Translations under genes and position numbers: made by a program
Source of the DNA: an uncultured Verrucomicrobiota bacterium
Lineage (GTDB): Bacteria > Verrucomicrobiota > Verrucomicrobiia > Opitutales > Opitutaceae
Assembly (NCBI GenBank): GCA_903904685.1
Contig: CAIVDS010000026.1
Coordinates: 1 to 64,000, forward strand
DNA: 64,000 bases
Direction: 5' to 3'
Shown: in pieces, positions 41,599 to 51,547 of the stretch
Position numbering within the stretch: the first letter of the stretch is position 1
Layout: each line of letters begins with the position of its first letter
Notes under the pieces: model-generated
Told to the model about the DNA's origin: nothing
What the model saw: only the letters and a program-made list of their open reading frames with translations
The model's database searches: none

Positions 41599-43013
41599 TG
41601 CGCCCATTCCCTTCCATTTCCACGTTGGAACGCTTGCTGGTTGGCATCGGGCTGATTGGAGCGGTCGCTTGGTTGTGGCGTTGTCTCTGCTTTTTCCCTA
41701 GCAGAGGGTGGAATGAAATCCGTCTCGCGCCCGCTTTCATGTGGGCGCATGGCCTGTCCCCTTATCCCCCCGTCAACGGGATTGCGACCACTTGGATTTA
41801 CGGACCACTGCCCTTGTTCCTTCAACTGCCGGCAAGTCTAATGCCCAATGCGGTTGGCGCAATGCTAGCCGCCGGATTCCTCAATCTCACGGTCATCCTC
41901 CTCGGTATCGCGACAGTATGCGCATGGCTCCCTGTTCCAGGACTCGACTTGACGCGCCCGGCCCGACTCACGGCATTTCTCGTCTGTCTTGCCATCTGGC
42001 CCGCCACCAGCCTGGAGTTTATGCAGGCCGACAACGCCGCCGTGGCGTTTGGACTGCTGGCGTTGCTCACGCTCGAACGGTCCGACTCGAACTGCAGCCG
42101 ATGGCTGGCGGCGGCCGGTTGCGCCGCCGCGATTGCCTGCAAACAAAGCCTGATCGGTCTGGCGGCAGCCGAATGCATCTGGGTCCTCGTGCGACAAGGC
42201 CAGCGCGCCTCATTGGCGCAGATGATGCGTATCGGATCGATCGGCGTACTATTTTTCGCCCTCACAGCGGTTTTTTTTGGTGCAGAAGGCGTGTACTATC
42301 ACCTCATCGCCCTACCCGCGCTGCTCCCCTGGGCCGGATCAATTGGAAACCGCCTGACTGAATTCAGCCCTTGGCTGCTGGTGCATCTCGGGCTTCCGCT
42401 GACCGTGCTTACTTATCTCGGTCGGCGGACATGGAGACGGGATTCACCATGGCTTTTGCCGACTCTGGCATGGTTGACCGCTTGGCCACTGGATCTTGTC
42501 GCGTTGCTCAAAAATGGCGGCTCAGCAAACTCTCTGCATGGTTTGCTCTTTTTCCTGCCATTCGCAGCGGTTCTCGCCACCGTCGGCGGGAACCACCTGG
42601 TATGGCGACGCACCGGCCTTGCCATAGTCAGCGTCGGCATTCTTGCTGTCCGTATCGCTACCATAGATGTGGGTGCGTGGCATCCCCGCACCAAGCATTT
42701 GAGAGAAGGCGAGTTTCTGGCCCGCAACCTGCCAGGGGAAGTTTATTTTCCCTGGCATCCGCTGGTAACCTTTTACGCAGGAACACAATTCTATCACGTC
42801 GAGGATGGCTGGTTCATGCGCTACCTCGCCGGACAGCCGGTTTCCGGGCCAGTCGCCTACGCAGGCCTTCCTCCCAAAATGCATGTCGTGGCGTTTCTTC
42901 GCAACGAAATGGATTGGGGCATCGCTCGTTCACTGATCCCACACGGTGCGCATCAGACCGTTTTCGGAGAATGGATACTCTATTCTTGGACACCGCCAAC
43001 GACCCGACCTTAA
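41598..43013 (+). CDS. Multi-membrane GT-C/GT87-like protein
   Basis: The 471-residue protein has about ten helices. It opens with a loop RGWNEIRLAPAFMWAHGLSPYPPVNGIATTWIYGPLPLFLQLPASL, very like GT87/GT39-type enzymes in which an acidic residue precedes a YG-P motif. A C-terminal soluble part of about 120 residues follows. It starts at an ATG overlapping the previous stop codon. It belongs to the same transcription unit and probably adds one sugar to the same glycan. Confidence 0.75.
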   Translation: MRPFPSISTLERLLVGIGLIGAVAWLWRCLCFFPSRGWNEIRLAPAFMWAHGLSPYPPVNGIATTWIYGPLPLFLQLPASLMPNAVGAMLAAGFLNLTVILLGIATVCAWLPVPGLDLTRPARLTAFLVCLAIWPATSLEFMQADNAAVAFGLLALLTLERSDSNCSRWLAAAGCAAAIACKQSLIGLAAAECIWVLVRQGQRASLAQMMRIGSIGVLFFALTAVFFGAEGVYYHLIALPALLPWAGSIGNRLTEFSPWLLVHLGLPLTVLTYLGRRTWRRDSPWLLPTLAWLTAWPLDLVALLKNGGSANSLHGLLFFLPFAAVLATVGGNHLVWRRTGLAIVSVGILAVRIATIDVGAWHPRTKHLREGEFLARNLPGEVYFPWHPLVTFYAGTQFYHVEDGWFMRYLAGQPVSGPVAYAGLPPKMHVVAFLRNEMDWGIARSLIPHGAHQTVFGEWILYSWTPPTTRP

Positions 43014-43073
43014 ATCCAGCTCCGAGACGATTTCCATGGCTTTTGAGTTTACCGCTTCGTTCCAGCGGCTTTC

Positions 43074-44033
43074 ATGAACGCAATGCCCTCGGTGAACCTT
43101 CCCTCAGTCGCGCTCGTCATCCCTGTCTTCAACGAGGAAGCCGTGCTGCCCGAGCTGATCGCGCGATTAACCGCCGTATTCGACGCCCGGCCCGACTGCG
43201 CTTGGTCGGTGATTCTGGTCAACGACGGCAGCCGCGACCGCTCGGTGGAGGTCATGCTCGCCGCGCACGCCCGTGATCAGCGGTTCAAACTCATAGAACT
43301 TTCGCGCAACTTCGGTTTCCAAGGCGCACTGGCCGCCGGCTTGGCAGCGACAACCCATGCCGATGCCGTGGTGACGATGGACGCCGACCTGCAGGACCCG
43401 CCGGAAGTCATTCCCGATCTGGTGACGGCTTGGCGCGGCGGAGCCGAAGTCGTGCGCGCGGTGCGGCGCACGCGCAGCGAAACCGGACTGCGCCGGCTGG
43501 CCTTCGATCTTTTCCACAAACTTTTCAGTGCGCTGAGCGACTATCCGGTCGAACCCAATTCGGGCACCTTCGGGCTGCTCGGCCGCCCGGCGCTTGAGGC
43601 CTTTAATCGTCTGCCCGAACGTCACCGTTTTTTCCCGGGCCTGCGTTCGTGGGTGGGCTTTTCAAGGGCGGATGTCCTCTACGACCGGCAGGAACGCGCC
43701 GCCGGCCAGCCGCAACAAACCCTGCGCCGCCTGATTCGCTACGCCCTGGACGGCGTCTTCAGTTTCTCCTACCTCCCGCTGCGCCTGCTGACCATCACCG
43801 GGGTTTTCGTCGCATTGCTCGGATTCGCCATCGGCACGTTTTTCATCGTGCGACGGTTGCTTGGCATTGAAATCGCCCAAACCGGCTTCACCACCCTGGT
43901 CACGATCGTGCTGTTTCTGGGCGGCATCCAACTCATGGGCATCGGCGTGCTGGGGGAATATCTGGGCCGAGTTTACGACGAGGTAAAACAACGCCCCAAC
44001 TTCATCGTCAAAAAGAGGACCGGCCTTGATTAA
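43074..44033 (+). CDS. Membrane-anchored family 2 glycosyltransferase (DPM1/ArnC/GtrB type)
   Basis: Makes a polyprenyl-phosphate sugar at the cytosolic face. GT-A motifs: VALVIPVFNEEAVLPELI, ILVNDGSRDRS, LSRNFGFQGALAAGL, and VTMDADLQDPPEVIPDL with Asp-x-Asp. Two C-terminal membrane helices (LLTITGVFVALLGFAIGTFFIV and TLVTIVLFLGGIQLMGIGVLGEYLGRVYDEVKQRP) are typical of the GtrB/ArnC class. Length 319 residues. An in-frame alternative start at MPSVN is 9 bp downstream. It overlaps the next gene by 8 bp. Confidence 0.93.
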   Translation: MNAMPSVNLPSVALVIPVFNEEAVLPELIARLTAVFDARPDCAWSVILVNDGSRDRSVEVMLAAHARDQRFKLIELSRNFGFQGALAAGLAATTHADAVVTMDADLQDPPEVIPDLVTAWRGGAEVVRAVRRTRSETGLRRLAFDLFHKLFSALSDYPVEPNSGTFGLLGRPALEAFNRLPERHRFFPGLRSWVGFSRADVLYDRQERAAGQPQQTLRRLIRYALDGVFSFSYLPLRLLTITGVFVALLGFAIGTFFIVRRLLGIEIAQTGFTTLVTIVLFLGGIQLMGIGVLGEYLGRVYDEVKQRPNFIVKKRTGLD

Positions 44034-46224
44034 ACGCGCGCTTCCGTGGGTCGCGTTCGCGGCGGTCGCCGCGGCGCTGGCCTTGGCCGGGTTCTGGCTG
44101 CTGTTCACGACCTTCATGGTTTACGACGACGAGGGCTATGTGCTGCTGTCGTTGAAAAACTTTTCCGAACACGGCGGCCTCTACGACCAGGTTTACAGCC
44201 AATACGGCCCGTTTTTCTACCTGATCTACGACGCGCTGCACCACGCCCTCGGCTTCGCCTTCACCAACACGACCGGCCGCTGGATCACGCTGATCAACTG
44301 GCTCGGCACCGCCGCGGCATGCGCCGCCCTGGTCGGACGGCAAACCCGCTCGGCGCTCTGGGCGGGATTCACCCTCGCCGGCGTCTTCACCTACCTCTGG
44401 ACAATGATCAACGAACCGGTCCATCCGGGCGGGTTCATCGCATTTCTGGTCGCACTGGGCGCCTGGCTGGGCGCGGAACTATGGGAAACCGGACGCATCC
44501 GAAGCTTTGCCATTCTCACCGGTCTCATCAGCGCCGCCCTGATGCTCACCAAAATCAACGTCGGTATTTTCTTTGCGGGAGCGGCATTCGCCTGGCTCGC
44601 GCTGAACACCGCCCGCCCCCAGGCCGCCCGGACGCTGACGTGGCTGGTGGCGGCGGGTTGCGCGTTTCTGCCTTTTGTCCTGATGAAGGCGTTGTTTGAC
44701 GCGCCTTGGGTGCATCTCTACGCGCTGGTGTTCACCGGTGGTGCGCTTGCCGTGCTGTTAACCGCCCGAGGAGTGGCACGACCGACCGTTGGCGCGCAGA
44801 TATGGATATGGTTTGCAGGCGTGATCGCGGCCACCCTTGCGCTCACCTGCGCACTCACGCTTATCCGAGGAACCACGCCGTTTGGGCTGCTGGACGGTAT
44901 CCTGCTGGAGCCGTTCAAACACCCCAACGTCTATTTCTTTCCGATGCGATGGCGCATCGGTACCGGAGTATTGGCGCTCGCGTCACTGGCGGTCGCCGCT
45001 TGGAGCGCACGCAACGGATGGTTGAAGACCCGTGGCGGTCGCCGGACGGCATGTCTCTGCCTGTTGATCGCCGGCGCGGCTTTTTTATGCGCCCCGCTGA
45101 AAATCATCCCCACCAGCCTCGCGGCATGGGGTATGTGCTACGGCGTAACCCTAGCCTGGCTTTGCGTTGTGCCGCTTGATCAGGAAAATCGCGGAGCCGG
45201 CACCCGCGCATGGCTGGCGCTTCTCCTCGTGTTTCAATTTCTTCACGCCTACCCGGTCGCGGGCAGCCAGGTCAATTGGGGCACCTACCTTTGGATTCCC
45301 CTGCTTGCTCTCGGCCTACATAATACCGGCCCGTTGTTCACGGCTTGGTTCGGCCGGTGGAGCCTTCGGATCCGATTGCTTGGCGCTCTGGTGATCGCAG
45401 TCACAACACTGACGATGACCCGCGAGATCGCCCAAATCGGCTGGAGTCGCTACCCCACCAGCCAGCCATTGAACCTGCCCGGCGCGGAAAACGTGCGGCT
45501 GCCCGACGACATGACTTATGCGTTGCGTGTCATAAACCAGAATCTCCTGACGCATGCCGACCTGCTTTTCAGTTTTCCGGGAATTTATAGCGTCAACCTC
45601 TGGACTGGGCTGCCCACGCCCTCGCTGGCCAACGCCACCCACTGGTTCTCCCTGCTCTCGCCTGAACGCCAGCAGGCCATCATCACACGCATGGACCAAT
45701 CGCCACGCGCCGTTCTGCTGGTCCAACGGGACGTGCTCGAATATCTCGCCAGAACCGGGTTCCACTCGAGCGGTCCTTTGCACGAGTGGCTGATAACGCA
45801 TTTCGAACGGGCTTTCGCGGTGAACGGTTATGAATTCTGGGTGCATCGCGGCCGTTCTGTCGCCGCCCTTTCCACCGCCCGCTTCGCACAAGGTTCCACC
45901 CCCGCCAGCCAGGAGTTAACCGTGACTCTGTCCTCCCTTTCACGACCCGTAGCCTCCATTCAAATCTGCAACGTGAATGTGATGCGCCTGCCGCTGATCT
46001 TTCTCGATGCGAAAAACACCTCCGCAACCATCGAACCGATCGATCTCGCCGGTCATGCCACCGGCCCGGCCCGGACGGCGTCATTCCCCCTGGCCTTCAC
46101 AGGGCTGAACAATCTGATACTCCAATTTGACAACCACGGCACCCAAATCTTCCACGGCCAAGCGCTGGTCGTTTTCCGCGATGCCGCAGGATCTGTGATC
46201 ACCGAGGCTTACGAACAGAACTAA
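44026..46224 (+). CDS. GT-C-type membrane glycosyltransferase with C-terminal beta domain
   Basis: The 732-residue protein starts at a TTG inside the end of the GT2 gene; the first in-frame ATG would remove the first helix. The N-terminal loop FTTFMVYDDEGYVLLSLKNFSEHGGLYDQVYSQYGPFFYLIYDALHH has the Asp-Asp-Glu catalytic-loop pattern and the YGP motif. About twelve helices follow, then a soluble tail of about 230 residues that is partly beta-rich. Its stop codon overlaps that of the convergent methyltransferase by 3 bases. It closes the plus-strand run that began at 35555. Confidence 0.8.
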   Translation: MIKRALPWVAFAAVAAALALAGFWLLFTTFMVYDDEGYVLLSLKNFSEHGGLYDQVYSQYGPFFYLIYDALHHALGFAFTNTTGRWITLINWLGTAAACAALVGRQTRSALWAGFTLAGVFTYLWTMINEPVHPGGFIAFLVALGAWLGAELWETGRIRSFAILTGLISAALMLTKINVGIFFAGAAFAWLALNTARPQAARTLTWLVAAGCAFLPFVLMKALFDAPWVHLYALVFTGGALAVLLTARGVARPTVGAQIWIWFAGVIAATLALTCALTLIRGTTPFGLLDGILLEPFKHPNVYFFPMRWRIGTGVLALASLAVAAWSARNGWLKTRGGRRTACLCLLIAGAAFLCAPLKIIPTSLAAWGMCYGVTLAWLCVVPLDQENRGAGTRAWLALLLVFQFLHAYPVAGSQVNWGTYLWIPLLALGLHNTGPLFTAWFGRWSLRIRLLGALVIAVTTLTMTREIAQIGWSRYPTSQPLNLPGAENVRLPDDMTYALRVINQNLLTHADLLFSFPGIYSVNLWTGLPTPSLANATHWFSLLSPERQQAIITRMDQSPRAVLLVQRDVLEYLARTGFHSSGPLHEWLITHFERAFAVNGYEFWVHRGRSVAALSTARFAQGSTPASQELTVTLSSLSRPVASIQICNVNVMRLPLIFLDAKNTSATIEPIDLAGHATGPARTASFPLAFTGLNNLILQFDNHGTQIFHGQALVVFRDAAGSVITEAYEQN

Positions 46225-46952
46225 TCCCTCCGTCGCGCCACCAGCAGCAGGCTCACGCCAAACGGAAACGGCACCCGAACACGCGCAAGACCGACGAAAG
46301 TACGCTTGAGCAAAGCATTCAACCAGCGGGCCGGCTCGCGGTCCTCCACCCGGCTTTGCGGCGACGGAAACCAGCCGCGCCATTTGCGCACGAGCCACAC
46401 GGCGGGATAGACCACGACATTGGTGTAGTTTACATGCACAAGCTCCCATTGTCCGTCGTTGAAAAGCGCGCGCAACTGCTTCCTGTCGTAGCGGCGGTAA
46501 TGGTGCAGCGCCACATCCCAGTCGCTCCACAACGCCATGCTCGCCGGCACCGTGATCACCGCGAGCCCGCCTGGTTTGAGCAAACGATGAAACCCGCTCA
46601 CCACCGCCGCATCATCCGGCACGTGTTCGAGCACATCGAGCGCCGTGACATACTCCAACGAACCATCCGCCAACGGCACTTGATCGCCGGCGAGGCTGAG
46701 GATTTGATCCGCACGAAAACGGGTGCGCAAAATCCGCAGCGCCTCCTCGTGATCGTCGAGTGCGAGCACCCGGCAGCACGCCTCCATCTCCTTCGCGAAA
46801 ATCCCCGTGCCCGCGCCGCAGTCCAGCAACAAATCGTCCGCCTTCGGCGGTCGGGCACGGCCGATCCATTCGCGAACCATCTCGCGCTTGCCGGCATAAT
46901 ACCAGTGCGTGCGCTCCACTTGCTCAAGATTGCGATACTCCTCGGCATTCAT
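46221..46952 (-). CDS. Class I SAM-dependent methyltransferase
   Basis: The 243-residue protein has the Rossmann SAM site LLLDCGAGTGIFAKEM, motif II VLALDDHEEAL, and EYVTALDVLEHVPDDAAVVSGFHRLLKPGGLAVITVPA, typical of methyltransferase family 11/23 enzymes. The YYAGKREMVREWI opening is common in methyltransferases of glycan and lipid-linked-sugar loci. MNAEEY is the first ATG; longer forms would begin at non-ATG codons. It may methylate a sugar of the nearby glycan, but no substrate evidence exists. Confidence 0.82.
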   Translation of the reverse strand: MNAEEYRNLEQVERTHWYYAGKREMVREWIGRARPPKADDLLLDCGAGTGIFAKEMEACCRVLALDDHEEALRILRTRFRADQILSLAGDQVPLADGSLEYVTALDVLEHVPDDAAVVSGFHRLLKPGGLAVITVPASMALWSDWDVALHHYRRYDRKQLRALFNDGQWELVHVNYTNVVVYPAVWLVRKWRGWFPSPQSRVEDREPARWLNALLKRTFVGLARVRVPFPFGVSLLLVARRRD

Positions 46953-47045
46953 AAGAAACGATAAAATAGATCTGACCCGCAGTTCATTCTTGTGGCGACG
47001 TTCGAGCCACCCCGACACTGTGTCGAAGCAATTTTAAAGTTCTCA

Positions 47046-49025
47046 ATGTCACCTTCGCCCCGCCCGCTTCCCCGCCCCGCCCTCACGGCCCTCGTGACGT
47101 TTCTCTTGGCGCTGCACGCCTGGATGGCTGTGTCGGCCAGCTTGGAAAAGTCGTTCACGTTTGACGAAGTGGGCCATCTGACGGGCGGCTTCTCCTACTG
47201 GCACAACAACGATTACCGACTCCACCCCGAAAACGGAAATCTGCCGCAGCGCTGGGCCTCACTTCCTCTCGTTGCAGCCGGGGCGGCCATGCCCGTAACC
47301 AATCAAGAAGCCTGGCACCGATCCGACGTGTGGACCATCGGCGAGCAATTCCTCTTTGGCAGCGGCAACAACACGATATTTCTTCTCGCCTGCGCACGCA
47401 GCATGATGGTGCTGTTCAGCGTGGGCACCGGCCTGCTGATTTTTCTGTGGGCCCGTCGCCTATGGGGCGATCACGGCGCATTATTATCGCTCTCCCTCTT
47501 TGTTTTTTGCCCCAACTTTCTCGCCCACGGCGCGCTGGTGACTTCAGACATGCCCATGACATTTTTTTTCATGGCAAGCAGCACCGCTTGGTGGTGGCAC
47601 CTGCAACGCCCTTCGTGGCAATCGTGGACCGTCAGTGCCGTGACGCTCGGACTGGCCTGCCTCGCCAAGTTTTCCTTCCTGCTATTGGTCCCAATATTCG
47701 GGTTGCTGGCAATCTGGCAATTCGTGGCACCGGATGAAAAAACTGGAGAACAACGAATCCCTTTCCGGCTGCTGCTACTGTCGATCGGTGGACACATCGC
47801 CATCGCGTGGTTCATGATCTGGATGGCCTTCGGCTTCCGCTACACCGCCTTCGCGCCCGGTCTGCCCGAGGGCTTGCAGTTCTACGCCTCGTGGGAACGG
47901 ATACTCCCAGAAAAAGGCCCGATGGCGTGGTTCTTTGTCGTCACGCGCAGCCTTCATCTTTTCCCCGAGGCGTTTTTACAGGGTTTCGCCTTCGTGCTCA
48001 GCGCCTCCAAGCAGCGCGGGGCGTTTCTCAACGGCGAATTCAGCATTCATGGTTGGGCTTGGTTTTTCCCATACGCTTTTCTGGTCAAAACTCCACCGGC
48101 CCAACTCCTCGCCTATGCGCTCGCCGCCGTCATGGGACTCGAGCGAGTCCACGCGCTAGGATCGTCGTTTAAAACCCGCTCGGTGGTTCTACTGGGCGGA
48201 TTGCGCAAAGCCGCGCCGCTTGTCGTGGTTTTTGCCGTGTATTGGGCCGTGTCTCTCACCACCGGACTCAACATCGGCCACCGCCACATCCTGCCCACCT
48301 ATCCCGCCCTTTTCGTGTTGGCCGGCGCCGTGATGGCCTGGGGCTCTCTCCGCTGGCGCGCCTGGGTCACGGGTGCCCTCGTCATCGGGGCGGCGGCCTC
48401 GTCATTCGCGATCCGCCCCCACTATCTCGCTTATTTCAACGACTTCGCCGGAGGACCGGAAAACGCGCACCGCCACCTCGTGGACAGTTCGCTGGACTGG
48501 GGCCAGGATCTGCCGGGTCTGGCCGATTGGATCGCCCAAAACCGACGGCCCTCGGAGATGGTTTACCTTTCCTATTTCGGCAGCGCTCCCTTTTCCTACT
48601 ATGGCATTCCCGCCCGCGAGCTTTCGCCCTATCCGTTGGTGGTGAAGCCGTATTTTTGGCACGTGCTTCAGCCGGGGCTCTACTGCCTGAGTGCGACGAT
48701 GCTGCAGGATGTCTACGGCCCTTGGCGCGGCGCATGGACGCTCGAAACCGAGAACCTTTACCGCCAGACCCAAGACCAGGTAAAGTTCCCTCCGGCCAAC
48801 GCCGAGGATGCCCGGATGCGACCCAGCATATTCTGGAAACTCGATCGGCTGCGCTTCGCCCGCCTGTGCCAATATTTGCGCGTGCGACGCCCCGAGGCCA
48901 CCATCGGCTACAGTATTTTCGTCTATCGGCTTAGCCCCCGCGAACTGCGCGCCGCCACCCAAGGCTCCCTCAGCGAACTCGCCGAGATCATGGCTGAAGC
49001 TCAACAAACACCCGCCAGAAAGTAA
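47046..49025 (+). CDS. PMT/GT39-like membrane glycosyltransferase
   Basis: The 659-residue protein has about ten helices and a soluble C-terminal domain. The first loop KSFTFDEVGHLTGGFSYWHNNDYRLHPENGNLPQRWASLPL carries the Asp-Glu pair followed by the HPENG-P motif, a strong signature of protein-mannosyltransferase-like enzymes. NIGHRHILPTYPALFVLAG and DSSLDWGQDLPGLADWI are also conserved in this group. A GTG 54 bp upstream is an alternative but lies before a polar leader. It is a candidate protein O-glycosyltransferase. Confidence 0.84.
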   Translation: MSPSPRPLPRPALTALVTFLLALHAWMAVSASLEKSFTFDEVGHLTGGFSYWHNNDYRLHPENGNLPQRWASLPLVAAGAAMPVTNQEAWHRSDVWTIGEQFLFGSGNNTIFLLACARSMMVLFSVGTGLLIFLWARRLWGDHGALLSLSLFVFCPNFLAHGALVTSDMPMTFFFMASSTAWWWHLQRPSWQSWTVSAVTLGLACLAKFSFLLLVPIFGLLAIWQFVAPDEKTGEQRIPFRLLLLSIGGHIAIAWFMIWMAFGFRYTAFAPGLPEGLQFYASWERILPEKGPMAWFFVVTRSLHLFPEAFLQGFAFVLSASKQRGAFLNGEFSIHGWAWFFPYAFLVKTPPAQLLAYALAAVMGLERVHALGSSFKTRSVVLLGGLRKAAPLVVVFAVYWAVSLTTGLNIGHRHILPTYPALFVLAGAVMAWGSLRWRAWVTGALVIGAAASSFAIRPHYLAYFNDFAGGPENAHRHLVDSSLDWGQDLPGLADWIAQNRRPSEMVYLSYFGSAPFSYYGIPARELSPYPLVVKPYFWHVLQPGLYCLSATMLQDVYGPWRGAWTLETENLYRQTQDQVKFPPANAEDARMRPSIFWKLDRLRFARLCQYLRVRRPEATIGYSIFVYRLSPRELRAATQGSLSELAEIMAEAQQTPARK

Positions 49026-49032
49026 CCGCTCT

Positions 49033-50883
49033 TCAAGGCAGTTTCTTCAGCCAAAGCGCCAGGTTGTCGGCATCGGACGCGCGGATGGCGGCTTTGGCGC
49101 CAGACGACAAAGGCACGATCTTCGCGCGCTTGGCCTTCCATGCCTTAAGCTTTTCCTCGTCCACTCCCACCACGCGGCTCAGCCGCAAGACATAAATCGG
49201 TGAAAATGCCTTTTCGTCGATCAACTCCAACTTAAAGGCATCACCCAAATCGTCCTCAACCGAGAGATAGCGAGATTGATTTTTAACATCCACGCCCCAG
49301 CGTTGCACCACCAGGTAGTCGTCAAAGCTGTGGTTTTTGTAGTGAAACAGATATTTTTCCGCTTCATCCGCAACCGTCGCCGGCATGACCGTCGATTGCC
49401 GGTGGATGATCCACTGCAACCCTTCGTTGCCGTCGATCGCCAGCACACGTTTTCCGTCAAGGTTCCGGTTGATATAATCGGAAACCCAATTATTCGTGCG
49501 CGCCGCAAAATTCTCCTGCGTGTAGCGATGCCGCGCCGACACCGGCACGGTCACCCCCCATATAAACAGGAGCGTGACTCCGGCCAACACCTGCCAGCCC
49601 TTGCGGTGCGATATGAGCCGGGGGAAGACATATACCACGGCCAAAATAAGCAGCATGTGCGCAGGCATGCTCAGCCGGCGAATCAGCGGGTCGTCCCATC
49701 GGCCCCAGAAATAACAAAGCATAAAGGCCGTGTGAATCATCAACCCGATCAGGAAGATCGTAAGCACCGCCCGCACCGGCGAAGCGGTGAAAATTTCCCT
49801 ATGCTCCTTGTAGAGCATCAGCGCAAAAAAACCGACTCCGACCGCGCCCAGAATACCCAATAACCACGAACTCGGCTGGGTGCCGTCAAAGCAAAGGAAA
49901 AAGTTAAGCGCATGCCCGACGTTGTCATAAAAATACTGCACGCCAAACGGCTTGGCGGCCCCCTCGATGTCATTCAGCTGCCAAGTGACATCCGCCAGTT
50001 TGAACACATTATATTGCCACGGATATACCACCAGGAGCAGCGGTGAAAAAATCAAAACCCACGGCAGGCGAACCGCACGTTGATGCCACCAAACATAGAG
50101 AATAGTCACACCGACCGGTAACAAAAAAAGCACCGACTCATAGCGTACCTGCGCCAGCAATATCCCAGACAGGAGAAACGCCGAAAGCCGATCATCCGAG
50201 GGCGCCTCCGCATACCGCATACCTAGCCACAATGTTCCAGCAATCATCGTCAGATTCAATAACTCGAAGCCGCCACCGGCCGCATTTTGATTGATCAGCG
50301 GCACCGAGGCCAACAGCAACACGGCAATGATACCGGCCCAAAGACCACCGATCCGCCTCCCAACCAAATAGGTCAACGCCATCAATACCAGCGAGAGCGC
50401 TCCATTCAGCCAGAAGGCATTTTCCACCCGGTATCCAGTGAGACCATGCACCGTACTGAGTAAAAACGGGAAAAACAGCGGACGTTTATCCACATAGATA
50501 TTAAAGCTGATGAAGTTGCCGCCAAAGTCATAGGCCTTGACCGAGGCCGACGATTGGCGGTCAAAATTCATATCCATCGCAGTCGCCTGCAGCACCACTT
50601 CATCCATCACGATTTTGAACTCATGCCTCTCGTGAATATGCAAAAAGGCCGCGGCCAGCACGATTACCACCACCGGCCAACACCACTCGGCCCATGTCCG
50701 GCCCTGAAAACTACCGCGAAGACTTCTGCTTAAATAAAAACCAAAAAGACAAGTAGTGGCCAGGATCAACCAGTAGCCCACCTCCTTGACCATCCAAACG
50801 GCACGCACAGGGCTAAAAGAGAAAAACCCGAGCACGATCGCTAACAGTGCGACCAATCCCAAAAGGAGAAACCGTTTCTTCAT
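49033..50883 (-). CDS. GT-C-type membrane glycosyltransferase
   Basis: The 616-residue protein has about twelve helices and a soluble C-terminal part of about 150 residues. The first loop HEFKIVMDEVVLQATAMDMNFDRQSSASVKAYDFGGNF holds the acidic pair, followed by VDKRPLFFPFLLSTVHGLTGYRVENAFWLNG. GC is lower than in the genes at 36-39 kb. It is convergent with the GT39-like gene, 7 bp away, and has its own promoter side facing the pilin gene. It could modify the pilin or another surface protein, by neighbourhood only. Confidence 0.78.
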   Translation of the reverse strand: MKKRFLLLGLVALLAIVLGFFSFSPVRAVWMVKEVGYWLILATTCLFGFYLSRSLRGSFQGRTWAEWCWPVVVIVLAAAFLHIHERHEFKIVMDEVVLQATAMDMNFDRQSSASVKAYDFGGNFISFNIYVDKRPLFFPFLLSTVHGLTGYRVENAFWLNGALSLVLMALTYLVGRRIGGLWAGIIAVLLLASVPLINQNAAGGGFELLNLTMIAGTLWLGMRYAEAPSDDRLSAFLLSGILLAQVRYESVLFLLPVGVTILYVWWHQRAVRLPWVLIFSPLLLVVYPWQYNVFKLADVTWQLNDIEGAAKPFGVQYFYDNVGHALNFFLCFDGTQPSSWLLGILGAVGVGFFALMLYKEHREIFTASPVRAVLTIFLIGLMIHTAFMLCYFWGRWDDPLIRRLSMPAHMLLILAVVYVFPRLISHRKGWQVLAGVTLLFIWGVTVPVSARHRYTQENFAARTNNWVSDYINRNLDGKRVLAIDGNEGLQWIIHRQSTVMPATVADEAEKYLFHYKNHSFDDYLVVQRWGVDVKNQSRYLSVEDDLGDAFKLELIDEKAFSPIYVLRLSRVVGVDEEKLKAWKAKRAKIVPLSSGAKAAIRASDADNLALWLKKLP

Positions 50884-51026
50884 GAAAACGACAATAGTGC
50901 GCACTTGCGCTTTTGCTGGGAAGTAAAAACTTGCGGGTCTCCTAGTGCGTTGCGGTCACTTTATGCTGAGTCTATTTCATGAAACCCGATCAAGATTAAG
51001 CCATTCATACATAGAATTGGGGGCAC

Positions 51027-51063
51027 AAAAAAACCGCCCATGCGAACATGGGCGGTTTTTTTT
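51027..51063. terminator. Bidirectional intrinsic terminator downstream of the pilin gene
   Basis: CCGCCCATG (51034-51042) pairs perfectly with CATGGGCGG (51047-51055) around a CGAA loop, flanked by an A-run on the left and an eight-T run on the right. Read on the minus strand it directly follows the pilin stop codon, 8 bases away, as expected for an abundant short mRNA. Confidence 0.93.
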
Positions 51064-51071
51064 GGAAAAAC

Positions 51072-51422
51072 TTACTGCATGTAAGTGAGGGTGCGCGCAC
51101 CGGCGATGCCCGAGACGATGACCGGCGTGCCCTGCGTGAAGTTCACAGGATAGGCTTCGTTAGCCACGGTGCTCAGTGCCTTCACGTAGTAGGAAGAACC
51201 CACCAGCGAGGCGAGGGCGGCCTGATTGGTACCGTTCTCGAGGAAGAACTGGTCAGCAGCAGCACCAAGTTGGCGCATGTTGTTAGTGACAGCTTTGTCC
51301 TGAGAAGCAGTGCGAACCTTCTGGAACGCAGGAATGGCCATGGCGGCAAGGAGGCCGATGATGACCACGACAATCATGATTTCAACGAGGGTGAAGCCCT
51401 TGGAGGAGTTGGTATGTTTCAT
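51072..51422 (-). CDS. Type IV pilin-like protein (prepilin)
   Basis: The 116-residue protein has a class III signal: a short basic leader MKHTNSSKG cut before [27 protein letters not shown], with Glu at +5 of the mature protein. The globular part is very short, and there is no C-terminal Cys pair. It could be a major pilin or a type II secretion pseudopilin. The gene is monocistronic, with an AGGA ribosome site about 10 bases before the ATG and a strong terminator after it, which fits high expression. No pilus assembly genes are in the window. The adjoining GT-C locus makes glycosylation worth considering. Confidence 0.92.
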   Translation of the reverse strand: MKHTNSSKGFTLVEIMIVVVIIGLLAAMAIPAFQKVRTASQDKAVTNNMRQLGAAADQFFLENGTNQAALASLVGSSYYVKALSTVANEAYPVNFTQGTPVIVSGIAGARTLTYMQ

Positions 51423-51547
51423 GTGAATAATTCCTAATCGCTAACGTTGTATTTAGTAAGGCTCAAATGCGAGCAGTGAGAGGAGTAAACTATCAAGCCC
51501 TGCTGTAAGCAAGGTCTGATACGTAAATATTGTGTAAAACAAAAACC

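Noticed and set aside
51423-51547. Sigma-54 promoter for the pilin gene
   Set aside because: A TTGC is present in the leader, but no GG at the required upstream spacing, so the -24/-12 pattern is not met.
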